From JBDSYA01 sp039925865 (GTDB lineage: Bacteria; Bacteroidota; Ignavibacteria; Tepidaquicellales; Tepidaquicellaceae), in NCBI GenBank assembly GCA_039925865.1, contig JBDSYA010000229.1:1-17592 (forward strand): a stretch of 17,592 nucleotides of DNA. Reading direction: 5' to 3'. How positions within the stretch are numbered: position 1 is the stretch's first letter; each line of letters starts with the position of its first letter. Position numbers and translations under genes: made by a program. Positions 1 to 7,620 of the stretch are shown one piece after another. Below the pieces are notes generated by a model. The model was not told the DNA's origin. It was given only the letters and a program-made list of their open reading frames with translations, and ran no database searches.

Positions 1-1110
1 ATGAAGATAAATACCATCAAATTGAAAATGACCTATGATGCAACTTTCGCCGGTAAAGTTCGCCGTTTTAAGTCTGTAATTTAAAAAACTGTATAAGTCA
101 TCTGAATCTTCAATGTAGTCATATTTAATATTAAACCATTCCTGAAGAATTTCTTTCACTGATGTTCCTCCGCATTTCATTAGATGGTGAAAAGCATAAC
201 ACGGCTGTTTTCTAAAGTAATGTTCAGGTCTAATTTCCGTTTTCACGGCTAATTCGCTTATATTTTTGCGATATAAAAAATTGAAAGATACCATTTTCAA
301 ATATGAATCCATGCCTGAAACCTTCTCTCTTTTAACTTCCTCATAAATAAATTGTAAATCAGGATCAGTAACAGCTTTCTGAAGCGGAAGTAATTCGGTC
401 AGTTGCTGAACATTATAATATAATGGAGCCGAATTGTTGAAAAAAAAATTCAACATCCTGTGATAAACAAAATGAATTCCTGAAATTGCCCCTGGAAAAC
501 AATGCAATGAATATCCTCCCGGTTTTAGCAGGCGGTTGATATTATCAAGGACTATTTTTAAAGTCGGTTTATCTTCCGGTATTTGCTCGAATGCTGAACC
601 GGAAAAGATAAAATCAAAATGCTGCAAGGGAAGTTTTTTATGAATACTCCCCATGTTATCTTTTAAAATTTCGATTTCATTTTTTTCTATATTAACAGCA
701 GTGTTTGTTAAAAGAGAAGCATCTTCAATTCTCCAGCATTCATACCGATATTTAAAATGGTTCATTACTTTATTATCAGCGCACCCAATTTCAAGTATTC
801 TTTTGCCTTCAGGAATATTTTGAGTTATGAAGGAAAATATCAAAAGGTTCTGATATGTCTTAGTATCACATCCATCGGGACTTATTACTCTACCGTAAAA
901 TAACTTATCGTAATTATTTTTCTGAAAAATTTCGAAATGAGATTTTTTTGAATAAGAAAAGTCGTTGAAGTTATGAGGTGTTACCGGTTCAGCAAATTGT
1001 TCTCCCTCCAATGATAAATTATCTGAAGCTCCATTTTGACCCATTATTGCTTCATTTTCATGAATTATGTTTTTTTCAATAGAATTATTATCTGTAAAAT
1101 TTTCAGTCAT
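1..1110 (-). CDS. SAM-dependent methyltransferase fused to a sulfotransferase-like domain (C-terminus cut by window edge)
   Basis: The reverse strand is open for 370 codons from the ATG at 1110 to base 1, with no stop, so the 3' end lies outside the window. An in-frame stop at 1156-1158 leaves this ATG as the only good start. Residues about 100-200 form a class I methyltransferase core: motif I is LEIGCAD (106-112), followed by an acidic FDFIFSGSAFEQI segment and LLKPGGY (194-200). After about residue 290 a second domain begins. YAFHHLMKCGGTSV (about 305-318) resembles the 5'-phosphosulfate loop of PAPS-dependent sulfotransferases (usual form PKxGGTS), and CIIGHFQF (357-364) resembles their conserved GH region. 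Family knowledge suggests modification of a surface glycan or a secreted small molecule; the substrate is unknown. The acidic, polar N-terminal 50 residues look like a linker. The methyltransferase call is firm and the sulfotransferase call fairly firm, but its catalytic body is not visible. Confidence 0.8.
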   Translation of the reverse strand, partial: MTENFTDNNSIEKNIIHENEAIMGQNGASDNLSLEGEQFAEPVTPHNFNDFSYSKKSHFEIFQKNNYDKLFYGRVISPDGCDTKTYQNLLIFSFITQNIPEGKRILEIGCADNKVMNHFKYRYECWRIEDASLLTNTAVNIEKNEIEILKDNMGSIHKKLPLQHFDFIFSGSAFEQIPEDKPTLKIVLDNINRLLKPGGYSLHCFPGAISGIHFVYHRMLNFFFNNSAPLYYNVQQLTELLPLQKAVTDPDLQFIYEEVKREKVSGMDSYLKMVSFNFLYRKNISELAVKTEIRPEHYFRKQPCYAFHHLMKCGGTSVKEILQEWFNIKYDYIEDSDDLYSFLNYRLKTANFTGESCIIGHFQFDGIYLH

Positions 1111-1530
1111 GAATTTTAAATCAAGAATTGTTTGAGAAATTAAAAGTTATATTTATCATTCCGGCTGCCACAGTTTCTTTAGTCCCTTCATCAATCAATT
1201 TTAACATAATTATTTTTATAACGGGTACAGTAAGGATGTAAAAACCAGGACTTCAAAGCAAAATACAATAATAGTTTGAGTTTTTGACTTAACAAATATC
1301 AGTAAAAATAATCAGGTATAATGAGTGGATGAGAAACATAATTTACAATTAATAAACTAAAAGTTCTATAGTTTACAAATTCACTAAGCCTAATTGACCT
1401 GAAATGACCTAACGTTTTCAAAATATATTACTCTAATTGAATTAAGTGTTTACCTGTTTCAATCGCTATCAATACTATCTTTCCCTAATTTTACCCCTTC
1501 CTTTCAAATCTCAAATGCTTAAATTCAGAT
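1111..1530. promoter_or_regulatory. Divergent intergenic region between the methyltransferase gene and the ABC-F gene
   Basis: This 420-base AT-rich spacer separates genes transcribed away from each other, so it should hold promoters for both. I see no good TTG/TAnnTTTG pair on either strand. The closest is TATCTTTC at 1476-1483, with a TTG at 1437-1439 that is too far upstream. A direct repeat of TGACCT at 1395-1400 and 1405-1410, exactly 10 bases apart (one helical turn), could be an activator or repressor site. No ORF, RNA gene or strong hairpin was found. Confidence 0.4.
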
Positions 1531-3498
1531 ATGATATCTTTAAATAACATTTCGATGCGCTTTGGTGCTAAAGTATTGTTTGACGAAGTTTCACTTCGCG
1601 TTGCGGGCAAGGACAGAGTTTCACTTGTCGGCAGCAACGGCGCGGGTAAGTCAACTTTACTTAAAATAATTGCAGGTATAAATAAGCCTGATGAAGGTGA
1701 AGTTGCAATCTCAAAACATACTACTGTCGGTTATCTTCCGCAGGAAGGAATTGATTATACGGGAAAAACTCTTTACGAGGAAATTTATAGTTCGGCAGGC
1801 GACATAAATGCCATTCAGGATGAAATGCACCAGATTGAAAAGGAAATGGAAGAAAGTGAAGATACAATGAGTGATGAATTCATGGATCTTATTAATGAGT
1901 ATGGCGAACTTCAGGAAAGATTTCAAATGCTGGAAGGCTTTAAAATAAAATCGAAAATTGAAAAGATCCTTATCGGCTTGGGATTTTATGAAAAAGATTT
2001 TGACAGGCAGACTAGTGAGTTCAGCGGAGGATGGCAGATGAGGATAGCACTTGCAAAGCTTTTACTTAGTAATCCATCCATACTTTTGCTTGATGAACCT
2101 ACAAACCATTTGGATATTGAATCTTTAATATGGGTTGAAAATTATCTGAAGAATTATCAGGGAGCAATAGTTCTTGTATCTCACGACAGGAGTTTTCTTG
2201 ACAATATTTCGGAAAGAACAGTTGAAATATCGCTGGGAAATGTGACTGAATATTCAGGCAATTATTCCTTTTATATAAAAGAAAGAGAGCTGAGAAAAGA
2301 GCTTCTTGAAAATCAGTATAACAATCAGCAGAATTATCTCAGGCAGCAGGAAAAATTTATTGAAAGGTTCAGATATAAAGCTACTAAATCCCGACAGGTT
2401 CAGTCAAGAATTAAACTGTTAGACAAACTTGATCTTGTAGAGCTTGAAGATGAAGAATCAACTGTTAATTTTAATTTTCCTCCCGCAACACATTCCGGGA
2501 AGATATCTCTTGAGATAGAAGATATTGTTAAAAGTTATGACGGAAAATATAATGTACTTGAAGGAATTGATCTAATCATCAGCAGGGGAGAAAAGATCGC
2601 TTTTGTGGGAGTTAACGGTGCTGGGAAATCTACATTCATGAGAATAATTGCCGGGCTTGAAAAATATAATTCCGGTGAAGTAAGGATCGGACATTTGGTG
2701 GGAATAAAATTCTACGCGCAGAATCAGGCAGAAGAACTTGATCCATCAAAAACTGTACTTCAGACAATGGAAGAATCTGCTACAGGCGACATTACAAAAA
2801 ATCTCAGGTCAATATTGGGAAGTTTTCTATTCAGGGGTGATGATGTATTTAAAAAAGTCGGTGTGCTTTCAGGCGGTGAAAAATCACGGCTTGCGCTTGC
2901 CAAGATGCTTATCGAACCTTCCAACTTCCTGATATTTGACGAGCCGACAAACCATCTTGACATGAGATCAAAGGAAGTGCTTATGAATGCACTTCAAAAA
3001 TATGAAGGAACTGTTGTGATAGTTTCTCACGACAGAGAATTTATTGATGGCATTGTGGATAAAGTTATCGAAGTTAAAAATCAGAAGATCAAAACATATT
3101 TTGGAAATGCAACAGAATATTTAAAAGCTAAAGAAGAAGAACTCAAAAAAATAATTAATCAGAATAAAAAACCTGTACCGGAAGTAAACAAAATTCACGT
3201 TGCGGCAAAAAAAGAAAACTCTGTTAAAAGCGATACAAAAAGTAAAAAAGAAAAAATTAGGCTTGCACTTCCGATAAAAAATAAGATCAGCGAACTTGAA
3301 AAAAATGCTCTTGAGCTCGAATCAAAAATTAAAACAAAAGAAGATCTGATGGCTAAAGACGAATTTTTTAAAGGGGGATACAACGTTGCTGTAGTGACAA
3401 GCGAATATAATAGTTTAAAAGAAAAATTAAAAAATGTATATTCGCAATGGGAAGATGAAGCAGAAAAGCTTAACAAAATTGAAAAACAATTTATTTAA
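1531..3498 (+). CDS. ABC-F family ATPase (Uup/YheS/EttA-like, ribosome-associated)
   Basis: This is a 655-residue soluble protein with two ABC cassettes and no membrane segments, the usual ABC-F layout. Cassette 1 has Walker A GSNGAGKST (34-42), signature FSGGW (about 164-168) and Walker B LLDEPTNHLD (about 187-196). Cassette 2 has GVNGAGKST (about 359-367), LSGGEKSR (about 445-452) and FDEPTNHLD (about 469-477). Between them lies the charged helical linker typical of ABC-F proteins (about 235-315, rich in E, K, R and Q), which reaches into the ribosomal E site in characterised members. The last 75 residues or so are a Lys/Glu-rich predicted coiled coil, as in Uup, which also binds branched DNA. 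Likely roles are translation-factor or ribosome-assembly ATPase; antibiotic target protection is possible but not indicated. No Shine-Dalgarno precedes the ATG. The next gene starts 18 bases after the stop, so the two are probably co-transcribed. Confidence 0.93.
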   Translation: MISLNNISMRFGAKVLFDEVSLRVAGKDRVSLVGSNGAGKSTLLKIIAGINKPDEGEVAISKHTTVGYLPQEGIDYTGKTLYEEIYSSAGDINAIQDEMHQIEKEMEESEDTMSDEFMDLINEYGELQERFQMLEGFKIKSKIEKILIGLGFYEKDFDRQTSEFSGGWQMRIALAKLLLSNPSILLLDEPTNHLDIESLIWVENYLKNYQGAIVLVSHDRSFLDNISERTVEISLGNVTEYSGNYSFYIKERELRKELLENQYNNQQNYLRQQEKFIERFRYKATKSRQVQSRIKLLDKLDLVELEDEESTVNFNFPPATHSGKISLEIEDIVKSYDGKYNVLEGIDLIISRGEKIAFVGVNGAGKSTFMRIIAGLEKYNSGEVRIGHLVGIKFYAQNQAEELDPSKTVLQTMEESATGDITKNLRSILGSFLFRGDDVFKKVGVLSGGEKSRLALAKMLIEPSNFLIFDEPTNHLDMRSKEVLMNALQKYEGTVVIVSHDREFIDGIVDKVIEVKNQKIKTYFGNATEYLKAKEEELKKIINQNKKPVPEVNKIHVAAKKENSVKSDTKSKKEKIRLALPIKNKISELEKNALELESKIKTKEDLMAKDEFFKGGYNVAVVTSEYNSLKEKLKNVYSQWEDEAEKLNKIEKQFI

Positions 3499-3516
3499 AA
3501 CTTAAATTTATACAAG

Positions 3517-4269
3517 ATGAGAAAAACATTCTATTCACTGTTGATGGCTGTTTGTTTTATTTCAGCATGGCAGGGAGAAACGCAAGCTGACTGGAAATTT
3601 GATCCAAAGTTAAAATTGAATCAGGCGAAAGATTATTCAAAAGAAAGGATCTCAAGAGATTACAATACCGCAATGAAACAACATAAGAGAATTGCAGCGA
3701 GCTTTTTCGGCGCTTCGATTGATTTCCAGGTTGGATACGGTACTACCAGTGCAAATGTAACTGAAAAATCTGCATCAGATCCTGTGAAGACTGAATCTAA
3801 AGGCGGCTTTAATGTCGGTGCGATTTTAAATCTGAATCTTTTCAATATCATAAATTTATCTACAGGAATTGATTTTACAAAGAAAAACTTCGGCATTACT
3901 CTTCCATACACCAATCCGCTTATCACAGGAGATTCAATAGTGAAAACACTTAACAATAATTATCTGAATATTCCAATGAATGTAACTTTCGGCGGTATGG
4001 TCACCGATAAAGTGGGATTTACATTTACAGGCGGACCATATTTCGGACTGCTGCTTAATGCTGAGAATGCTGTAAGCGGATTTAAAGATTTTGATTTTGG
4101 TATTAACGGAATGCTTACCGGTAAATATTATCTGAATCCTTTTGTTGCTGTCATTCTGGGAACAAAAGCTCAGTACGGCGGACTGAATAATTTACTAAGT
4201 ACGAGTTCGGTTGATAAACTTCACACGGTTAACTGGGGAGGATTTACCGGGGTCAGCGTCGGATTCTAA
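3517..4269 (+). CDS. Outer-membrane beta-barrel protein (porin-family / OMP_b-brl-like)
   Basis: The 250-residue product opens with a signal peptide (MRKTFYSLLMAVCFISAW..., likely cut after ETQA at about residue 24). A charged, helical-looking stretch follows (about 25-60). From about residue 62 there are alternating hydrophobic/polar strands rich in Gly, Phe, Tyr and Asn (DFQVGYGTTSANV, FNVGAILNLNLFN, NLSTGIDFTKKNFG, FTFTGGPYFGLLL, FTGVSVGF), and the chain ends in Phe as many outer-membrane barrels do. This matches the small eight-stranded barrel families common in Bacteroidota, most of which have no assigned function. It lies 18 bases behind the ABC-F gene and ahead of a strong terminator, so it is probably the second gene of a two-gene transcript. 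The pairing does not reveal a shared function. The barrel call is good; the substrate or role is unknown. Confidence 0.8.
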   Translation: MRKTFYSLLMAVCFISAWQGETQADWKFDPKLKLNQAKDYSKERISRDYNTAMKQHKRIAASFFGASIDFQVGYGTTSANVTEKSASDPVKTESKGGFNVGAILNLNLFNIINLSTGIDFTKKNFGITLPYTNPLITGDSIVKTLNNNYLNIPMNVTFGGMVTDKVGFTFTGGPYFGLLLNAENAVSGFKDFDFGINGMLTGKYYLNPFVAVILGTKAQYGGLNNLLSTSSVDKLHTVNWGGFTGVSVGF

Positions 4270-4324
4270 AATATCCTTTTAGATGCAACCTTTACGACTG
4301 CGTTTGTTTACCTTTAAATTTAAG

Positions 4325-4357
4325 AGCAGGGGAGTTTATCTTTCCTGCTTTTTTTTT
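4325..4357 (+). terminator. Intrinsic terminator after the ABC-F / barrel gene pair
   Basis: AGCAGGGGAG (4325-4334) pairs with CTTTCCTGCT (4340-4349) around a TTTAT loop, giving a 10-bp stem with two G-T wobbles. A run of Ts to 4357 follows directly. It lies 55 bases after the stop codon of the barrel gene and points the right way for it. A segment starting in the loop of this hairpin recurs at 13198-13253. Confidence 0.85.
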
Positions 4358-4377
4358 GAGTCTTAGAAAACGTAAAA

Positions 4378-4793
4378 CACAACCGTAAAGGTTAATGTCA
4401 TTATTTTAAGGATCAGAGCTGATAAACTTCCGAAGTCTTATTTACTGCGCTTCAGAGATTTTAAGATATTAATTTTGAGACTTCGGAATTTTTTGTTCTT
4501 AACTTAATGGCATTACCGTAAAGGTTGTGTCTATAAAAACTGATAAACTTCCGAAGTCTTATTTACTGCGCTTCAGAGATTTTAAGATATTAATTGAGAC
4601 TTCGGAAGTTTTTGTTCTTAACTTAATGGTATTGCCTAAAGGTTGTGTCTACAAAAACTGTTAACTTCGAAGTCTTATTTACTGCGCTTCAAAAATTTTA
4701 ATATATTAATTGAGACTTCGGAAGTTCTTGTTCTTAACTTAATGGCATTGCCATAAAGGTTGCGTCTACAAAACAAATGACCAGCAAAACGCA
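4378..4793 (+). repeat. Composite palindromic repeat array 1 (three units)
   Basis: Three head-to-tail units begin at 4419, 4540 and 4658 (periods 121 and 118). Each unit reads from a CTGATAAACTTCCGAAGTC-like left arm, through a TTATTTACTGCGCTTC core, to a GAGACTTCGGAAGTT-like right arm. It then continues as TTCTTAACTTAATGG, a CCGTAAAGGTTGYGTCTAC motif and an A-rich link. The arms form a 13-14 bp inverted repeat around a loop of about 37 bases. Before unit 1 is a decayed hairpin, ACAACCGTAAAGGTT (4379-4393). Unit 3 is the most diverged: it has lost a C in the left arm and reads AAAAATTTTAATATATT in the loop. The array carries no protein and looks like REP/BIME- or MITE-type intergenic repeats. 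The matching array is at 14865-15368. Confidence 0.9.
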
Positions 4794-4963
4794 GTTGGTT
4801 CATTCATTAAAGTATTTAAAAGTTTTGTTTGTTTTCCCAAACCCATAGACCTCAAAACTTTCATGTGTATTCCTGATTTCCAGCAGCATGCTGCAAGAAC
4901 ACCATCCATTATAACTGCTTTAACAGAACAGAGTGCACAGTTGAAAATAATTATTATTCTCAC
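4766..4963 (-). CDS. Doubtful 65-codon ORF downstream of the adaptor gene
   Basis: A GTG-start frame begins 20 bases after the stop of the adaptor gene and ends inside the right edge of repeat array 1. The 65-residue peptide has four cysteines in its first half (CALC, AACC) and no recognisable domain or signal peptide. The sequence has no Shine-Dalgarno, and its last codons are repeat sequence. Another frame of the same strand also has about 39 open codons here, which weakens the coding case. It may be chance, or the remnant of a gene broken by repeat insertion. The rest of 4794-4983 shows no other feature. Confidence 0.15.
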   Translation of the reverse strand: MRIIIIFNCALCSVKAVIMDGVLAACCWKSGIHMKVLRSMGLGKQTKLLNTLMNEPTAFCWSFVL

Positions 4964-4983
4964 TAATTGTTTTCGAAATAGTT

Positions 4984-6381
4984 CTAATGATTATGCTCAC
5001 CAAGCTCTTCCTTCATTAGCTCGGACTTAAAATAGAATGTTCCTTTGGACACGACTTCTGCGCCCTGACTCAACTCTTCGAAAGGAATAATTTCCACATA
5101 CTTATCATCTGAAATACCTGTATTTACCCTTATCTTTTTAAATACTATTCCTGCTTCTCCGGAATGTTCATCGCCTTCTGTATGGTTATGCTTATCCTCA
5201 TTTTCCTTATGCCCGGCTTCACCTTCCTTATGTTCATCTTCACCTTCTTTATGCTCTTCTTCACCGGCGTGCTCTTCATGAATTTCAATTTTTTTTCTCT
5301 CATCTGTTTTAACGAATATATATTTGCTTTCTCCTTCAGTTTCAATGGCAGTGACAGGAACAGCCAGAACATTTCCGTCATTAACATAGATCTTTGCTGT
5401 TACAAACATGAACGGGTAAAGCTCCTGGGATTTGTTGCTGATAGAAACTCTGACTTTTACTGTTCTGTTTTTGTCATCAAAAACTTTATTTATATAAGAA
5501 ATTTTTCCTTCAAATTCTTTTTGAGAAGCAGTACTCATTTCTATGATGACTTTTTGCCCGACGTTTACAAAGGGCAGATCTTTTTCAAATATGCTTAGAT
5601 CGACGAAGACAGTTGAAGTATTGACAATGTGAAACATGTCCATTGACGGCTCTACATATTGTCCGACAGTTATCATTCTTGAAACAATGCTGCCGGATAT
5701 AGGAGCTGTAATGGAAAAAGTTCTTTGAAGATTTGCGACAGTATCCTGGTAGATATTATCAAACCTGTTTTTGGAGATCCTGTAAGTGGAAAGTTTTTCT
5801 TCAAGTGTTTTGTAGTTTGCAAGTGCGCGTTTATAATTGGATTCGATCTCTGCAAGATTTTTTTTCGATCCTATATTGTCAATGTTTAATTTCTTCTGGC
5901 GGTCGTACTCCTGCCTCGCAAATTCAAAGTCATTTTTTGCGTTTATGTAATCTACCTGGACATCTATCAGATCCGGATTCTCAATTATTGCAAGCGTCTG
6001 GCCGGCTTTTACATATGAACCTTCCTTTACATAAATTTTTTTAACCCTGCCCGGGATTATTCCGCCGACCTTTGATTCATTATCCGGGTTGATCATTATT
6101 TCACCGTTGGCTTTTATGTAACCGTCAATGTTCTGATTCTCAATTTTGACAAGCTGAATGTCCATGATCTTTATTTGCTCTTCGGATAATGCAACTTCAC
6201 CTTCATGTTTATCTTTTGTCTCATCCTCCGTATGAAAAGAATGTTCATCTACTTCAGTATGAGTTTCCCCTGTTTCGGTATTTACATCATCTTTATTGCC
6301 GCATCCGTGAATGAAGGTCATCAGAAAGATGCATACAAATAAAATGCTTACGATGCCGGTTGTTTTGATCATTAATTTCAT
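4984..6381 (-). CDS. RND efflux periplasmic adaptor lipoprotein, CzcB/CusB-like, with His-rich insert
   Basis: This 465-residue membrane-fusion protein links the inner-membrane RND pump to the outer-membrane channel. An N-terminal hydrophobic segment ends in a lipobox-like FIHGC, predicting lipidation at Cys27. Residues 38-62 are rich in His, Glu and Asp. The body follows the adaptor plan: a barrel/lipoyl half-motif (KVGGIIPGRVKKIYVKEGSYVKAGQTLAIIENP split across 104-136), a helical hairpin (about 140-215), the second lipoyl half (TFSITAPISGSIVSRMITVGQYV region, 221-243), a beta-barrel and a membrane-proximal domain. Inside the last, residues 368-406 hold an insert with eight histidines set in Glu/Gly/Lys (EEHKEGEDEHKEGE), and the protein ends GEHNH. 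Such His stretches are known to bind Zn, Ni, Co or Cu, so this adaptor may collect periplasmic metal. Its ATG overlaps the stop of the channel gene by 4 bases (ATGA), implying coupled translation. It is the last confident gene of the operon. Confidence 0.93.
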   Translation of the reverse strand: MKLMIKTTGIVSILFVCIFLMTFIHGCGNKDDVNTETGETHTEVDEHSFHTEDETKDKHEGEVALSEEQIKIMDIQLVKIENQNIDGYIKANGEIMINPDNESKVGGIIPGRVKKIYVKEGSYVKAGQTLAIIENPDLIDVQVDYINAKNDFEFARQEYDRQKKLNIDNIGSKKNLAEIESNYKRALANYKTLEEKLSTYRISKNRFDNIYQDTVANLQRTFSITAPISGSIVSRMITVGQYVEPSMDMFHIVNTSTVFVDLSIFEKDLPFVNVGQKVIIEMSTASQKEFEGKISYINKVFDDKNRTVKVRVSISNKSQELYPFMFVTAKIYVNDGNVLAVPVTAIETEGESKYIFVKTDERKKIEIHEEHAGEEEHKEGEDEHKEGEAGHKENEDKHNHTEGDEHSGEAGIVFKKIRVNTGISDDKYVEIIPFEELSQGAEVVSKGTFYFKSELMKEELGEHNH

Positions 6382-7607
6382 TTTATTTCTCCTGCTGTAA
6401 TTTGTTCTAAATTTATTATGGATTGATTGTAGCTGTTGATCGCATTTAAAAATTGTATTCTTGTATCATAAACTATTCGTAAGGATTGTAAGTATTCAAA
6501 GAACCCAATTTCTCCCTGCTCGTAACTTATCTTTGCCTGCCTGAATATTTCATCGGTTTCTTTAATTGCCTCATCAGAAAAAAATCTGAGCTGCCTCAAA
6601 CTGTTTTCGTATTCTGCAAAAGATTTGTTTAATTGATTTTCCATACTTTTTCTCAAAATTATCTCTTCATTTGATAAGATCTGCAGCTCATAATTTGATG
6701 CCCGGATGTTGCCGGATGAAGCTGCCCAAAACCAAAGAGGTATTCCAACACCAAGCTCGATTCCCCAAAAACCATTGTCATTGCCTAACTTTTGATTGTA
6801 ATAACTCAAGGATAAATCTGGTAATAATTCTCCTTTGGAAAGAGAAACCAGATGGGACGATTTTTGCTTTCTGAATTTTACTATTTGCAGTTCAGGATTA
6901 TTTTGCAGTGCTCTTTGTAATAGTTCTTCTCTTGACAGGGATATCTCCGTATATGTTAAATCTTCTGCAGGAATTAGATCATAATTTATATTGAGCAGGT
7001 TTCTGAGTTCAGACTGTGTTACTTTCATATCTGACTCCAGGTTTCTTATTTCATTTTCAAATTTGATTCTGTTTATCTTAGCGTTAAGAACTTCAAGATT
7101 TGAAGTCTCACCAACGTCAAATTTTCTTTGAGCTACCAATAAAAAATCATTATAAATTGTCATATTATCTCTCGATGTTTCAAGAAGCTTACTCTGAAGC
7201 AGGAGACGGTAATAATTTGTTTTAACATCTGACCTAAGCACATTTAACCTGCTGTTCAATTCCGCCTGCGAGATCAGGACCTGTGAGCTGAGTACATCCG
7301 AACGGAGAAAATAATTTGTCGGAAATTCCAGCTGCTGAACTATGCCGATCTTTCTGCTTTCAGCATTACTCAGACTTCCTTTTACACCTTCATATTCGAT
7401 AAACAACTCCGGCTGAGGAATATTAAATGAAGTAAGCTTCAGCGATCTGTCCCTTTCGATATTAAGCTGAGCCGATCGAAGCTGTTGATTGTTTTCTTGT
7501 GCAATTCTTACTGCGTCATTTATTGTAATTCTTTCCTGTGAATATCCATAAGGAATAATCAGAGAGCCGAACACAAATAAAAAACCAATAAACTTTATAT
7601 TTTTCAT
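6378..7607 (-). CDS. Outer-membrane efflux channel, CzcC/TolC-like
   Basis: The 409-residue product has a signal peptide (MKNIKFIGFLFVFGSLI..., likely cut after YGYSQ at about residue 24). Two outer-membrane-efflux-protein repeats follow (about 27-205 and 225-405). Each opens with a helix of the ITINDAVRIAQENNQQL or REELLQRALQNNPELQI type and continues into long coiled helices, with beta-strand segments such as PELFIEYEG and PDLSLSYYNQKLG. There is no lipobox cysteine, unlike many CusC-type proteins. In the family, three copies form a trans-periplasmic tunnel that receives substrate from the RND pump. The gene starts 13 bases after the ATPase stop and ends in an ATGA overlap with the adaptor gene, so it belongs to the same transcript. 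Its position beside a CzcA-type pump supports metal export rather than drug export. Confidence 0.92.
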   Translation of the reverse strand: MKNIKFIGFLFVFGSLIIPYGYSQERITINDAVRIAQENNQQLRSAQLNIERDRSLKLTSFNIPQPELFIEYEGVKGSLSNAESRKIGIVQQLEFPTNYFLRSDVLSSQVLISQAELNSRLNVLRSDVKTNYYRLLLQSKLLETSRDNMTIYNDFLLVAQRKFDVGETSNLEVLNAKINRIKFENEIRNLESDMKVTQSELRNLLNINYDLIPAEDLTYTEISLSREELLQRALQNNPELQIVKFRKQKSSHLVSLSKGELLPDLSLSYYNQKLGNDNGFWGIELGVGIPLWFWAASSGNIRASNYELQILSNEEIILRKSMENQLNKSFAEYENSLRQLRFFSDEAIKETDEIFRQAKISYEQGEIGFFEYLQSLRIVYDTRIQFLNAINSYNQSIINLEQITAGEIK

Positions 7608-7620
7608 ATAGTGTGATAAA

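Noticed and set aside
1111..1530. Riboswitch or small RNA in the divergent spacer
   Set aside because: I could not find a stable hairpin series or a known motif; only the short direct repeat stood out.
3195..3476. Leftward 93-codon ORF opposite the ABC-F C-terminus
   Set aside because: Its Ser/Phe-rich peptide is what the Lys/Glu-rich coiled-coil codons give on the opposite strand.
5164..5598. Rightward 144-codon ORF opposite the adaptor gene
   Set aside because: It is the complement of the adaptor's coding sequence, including its His-rich insert. The hydrophobic peptide is an artefact of antisense reading.
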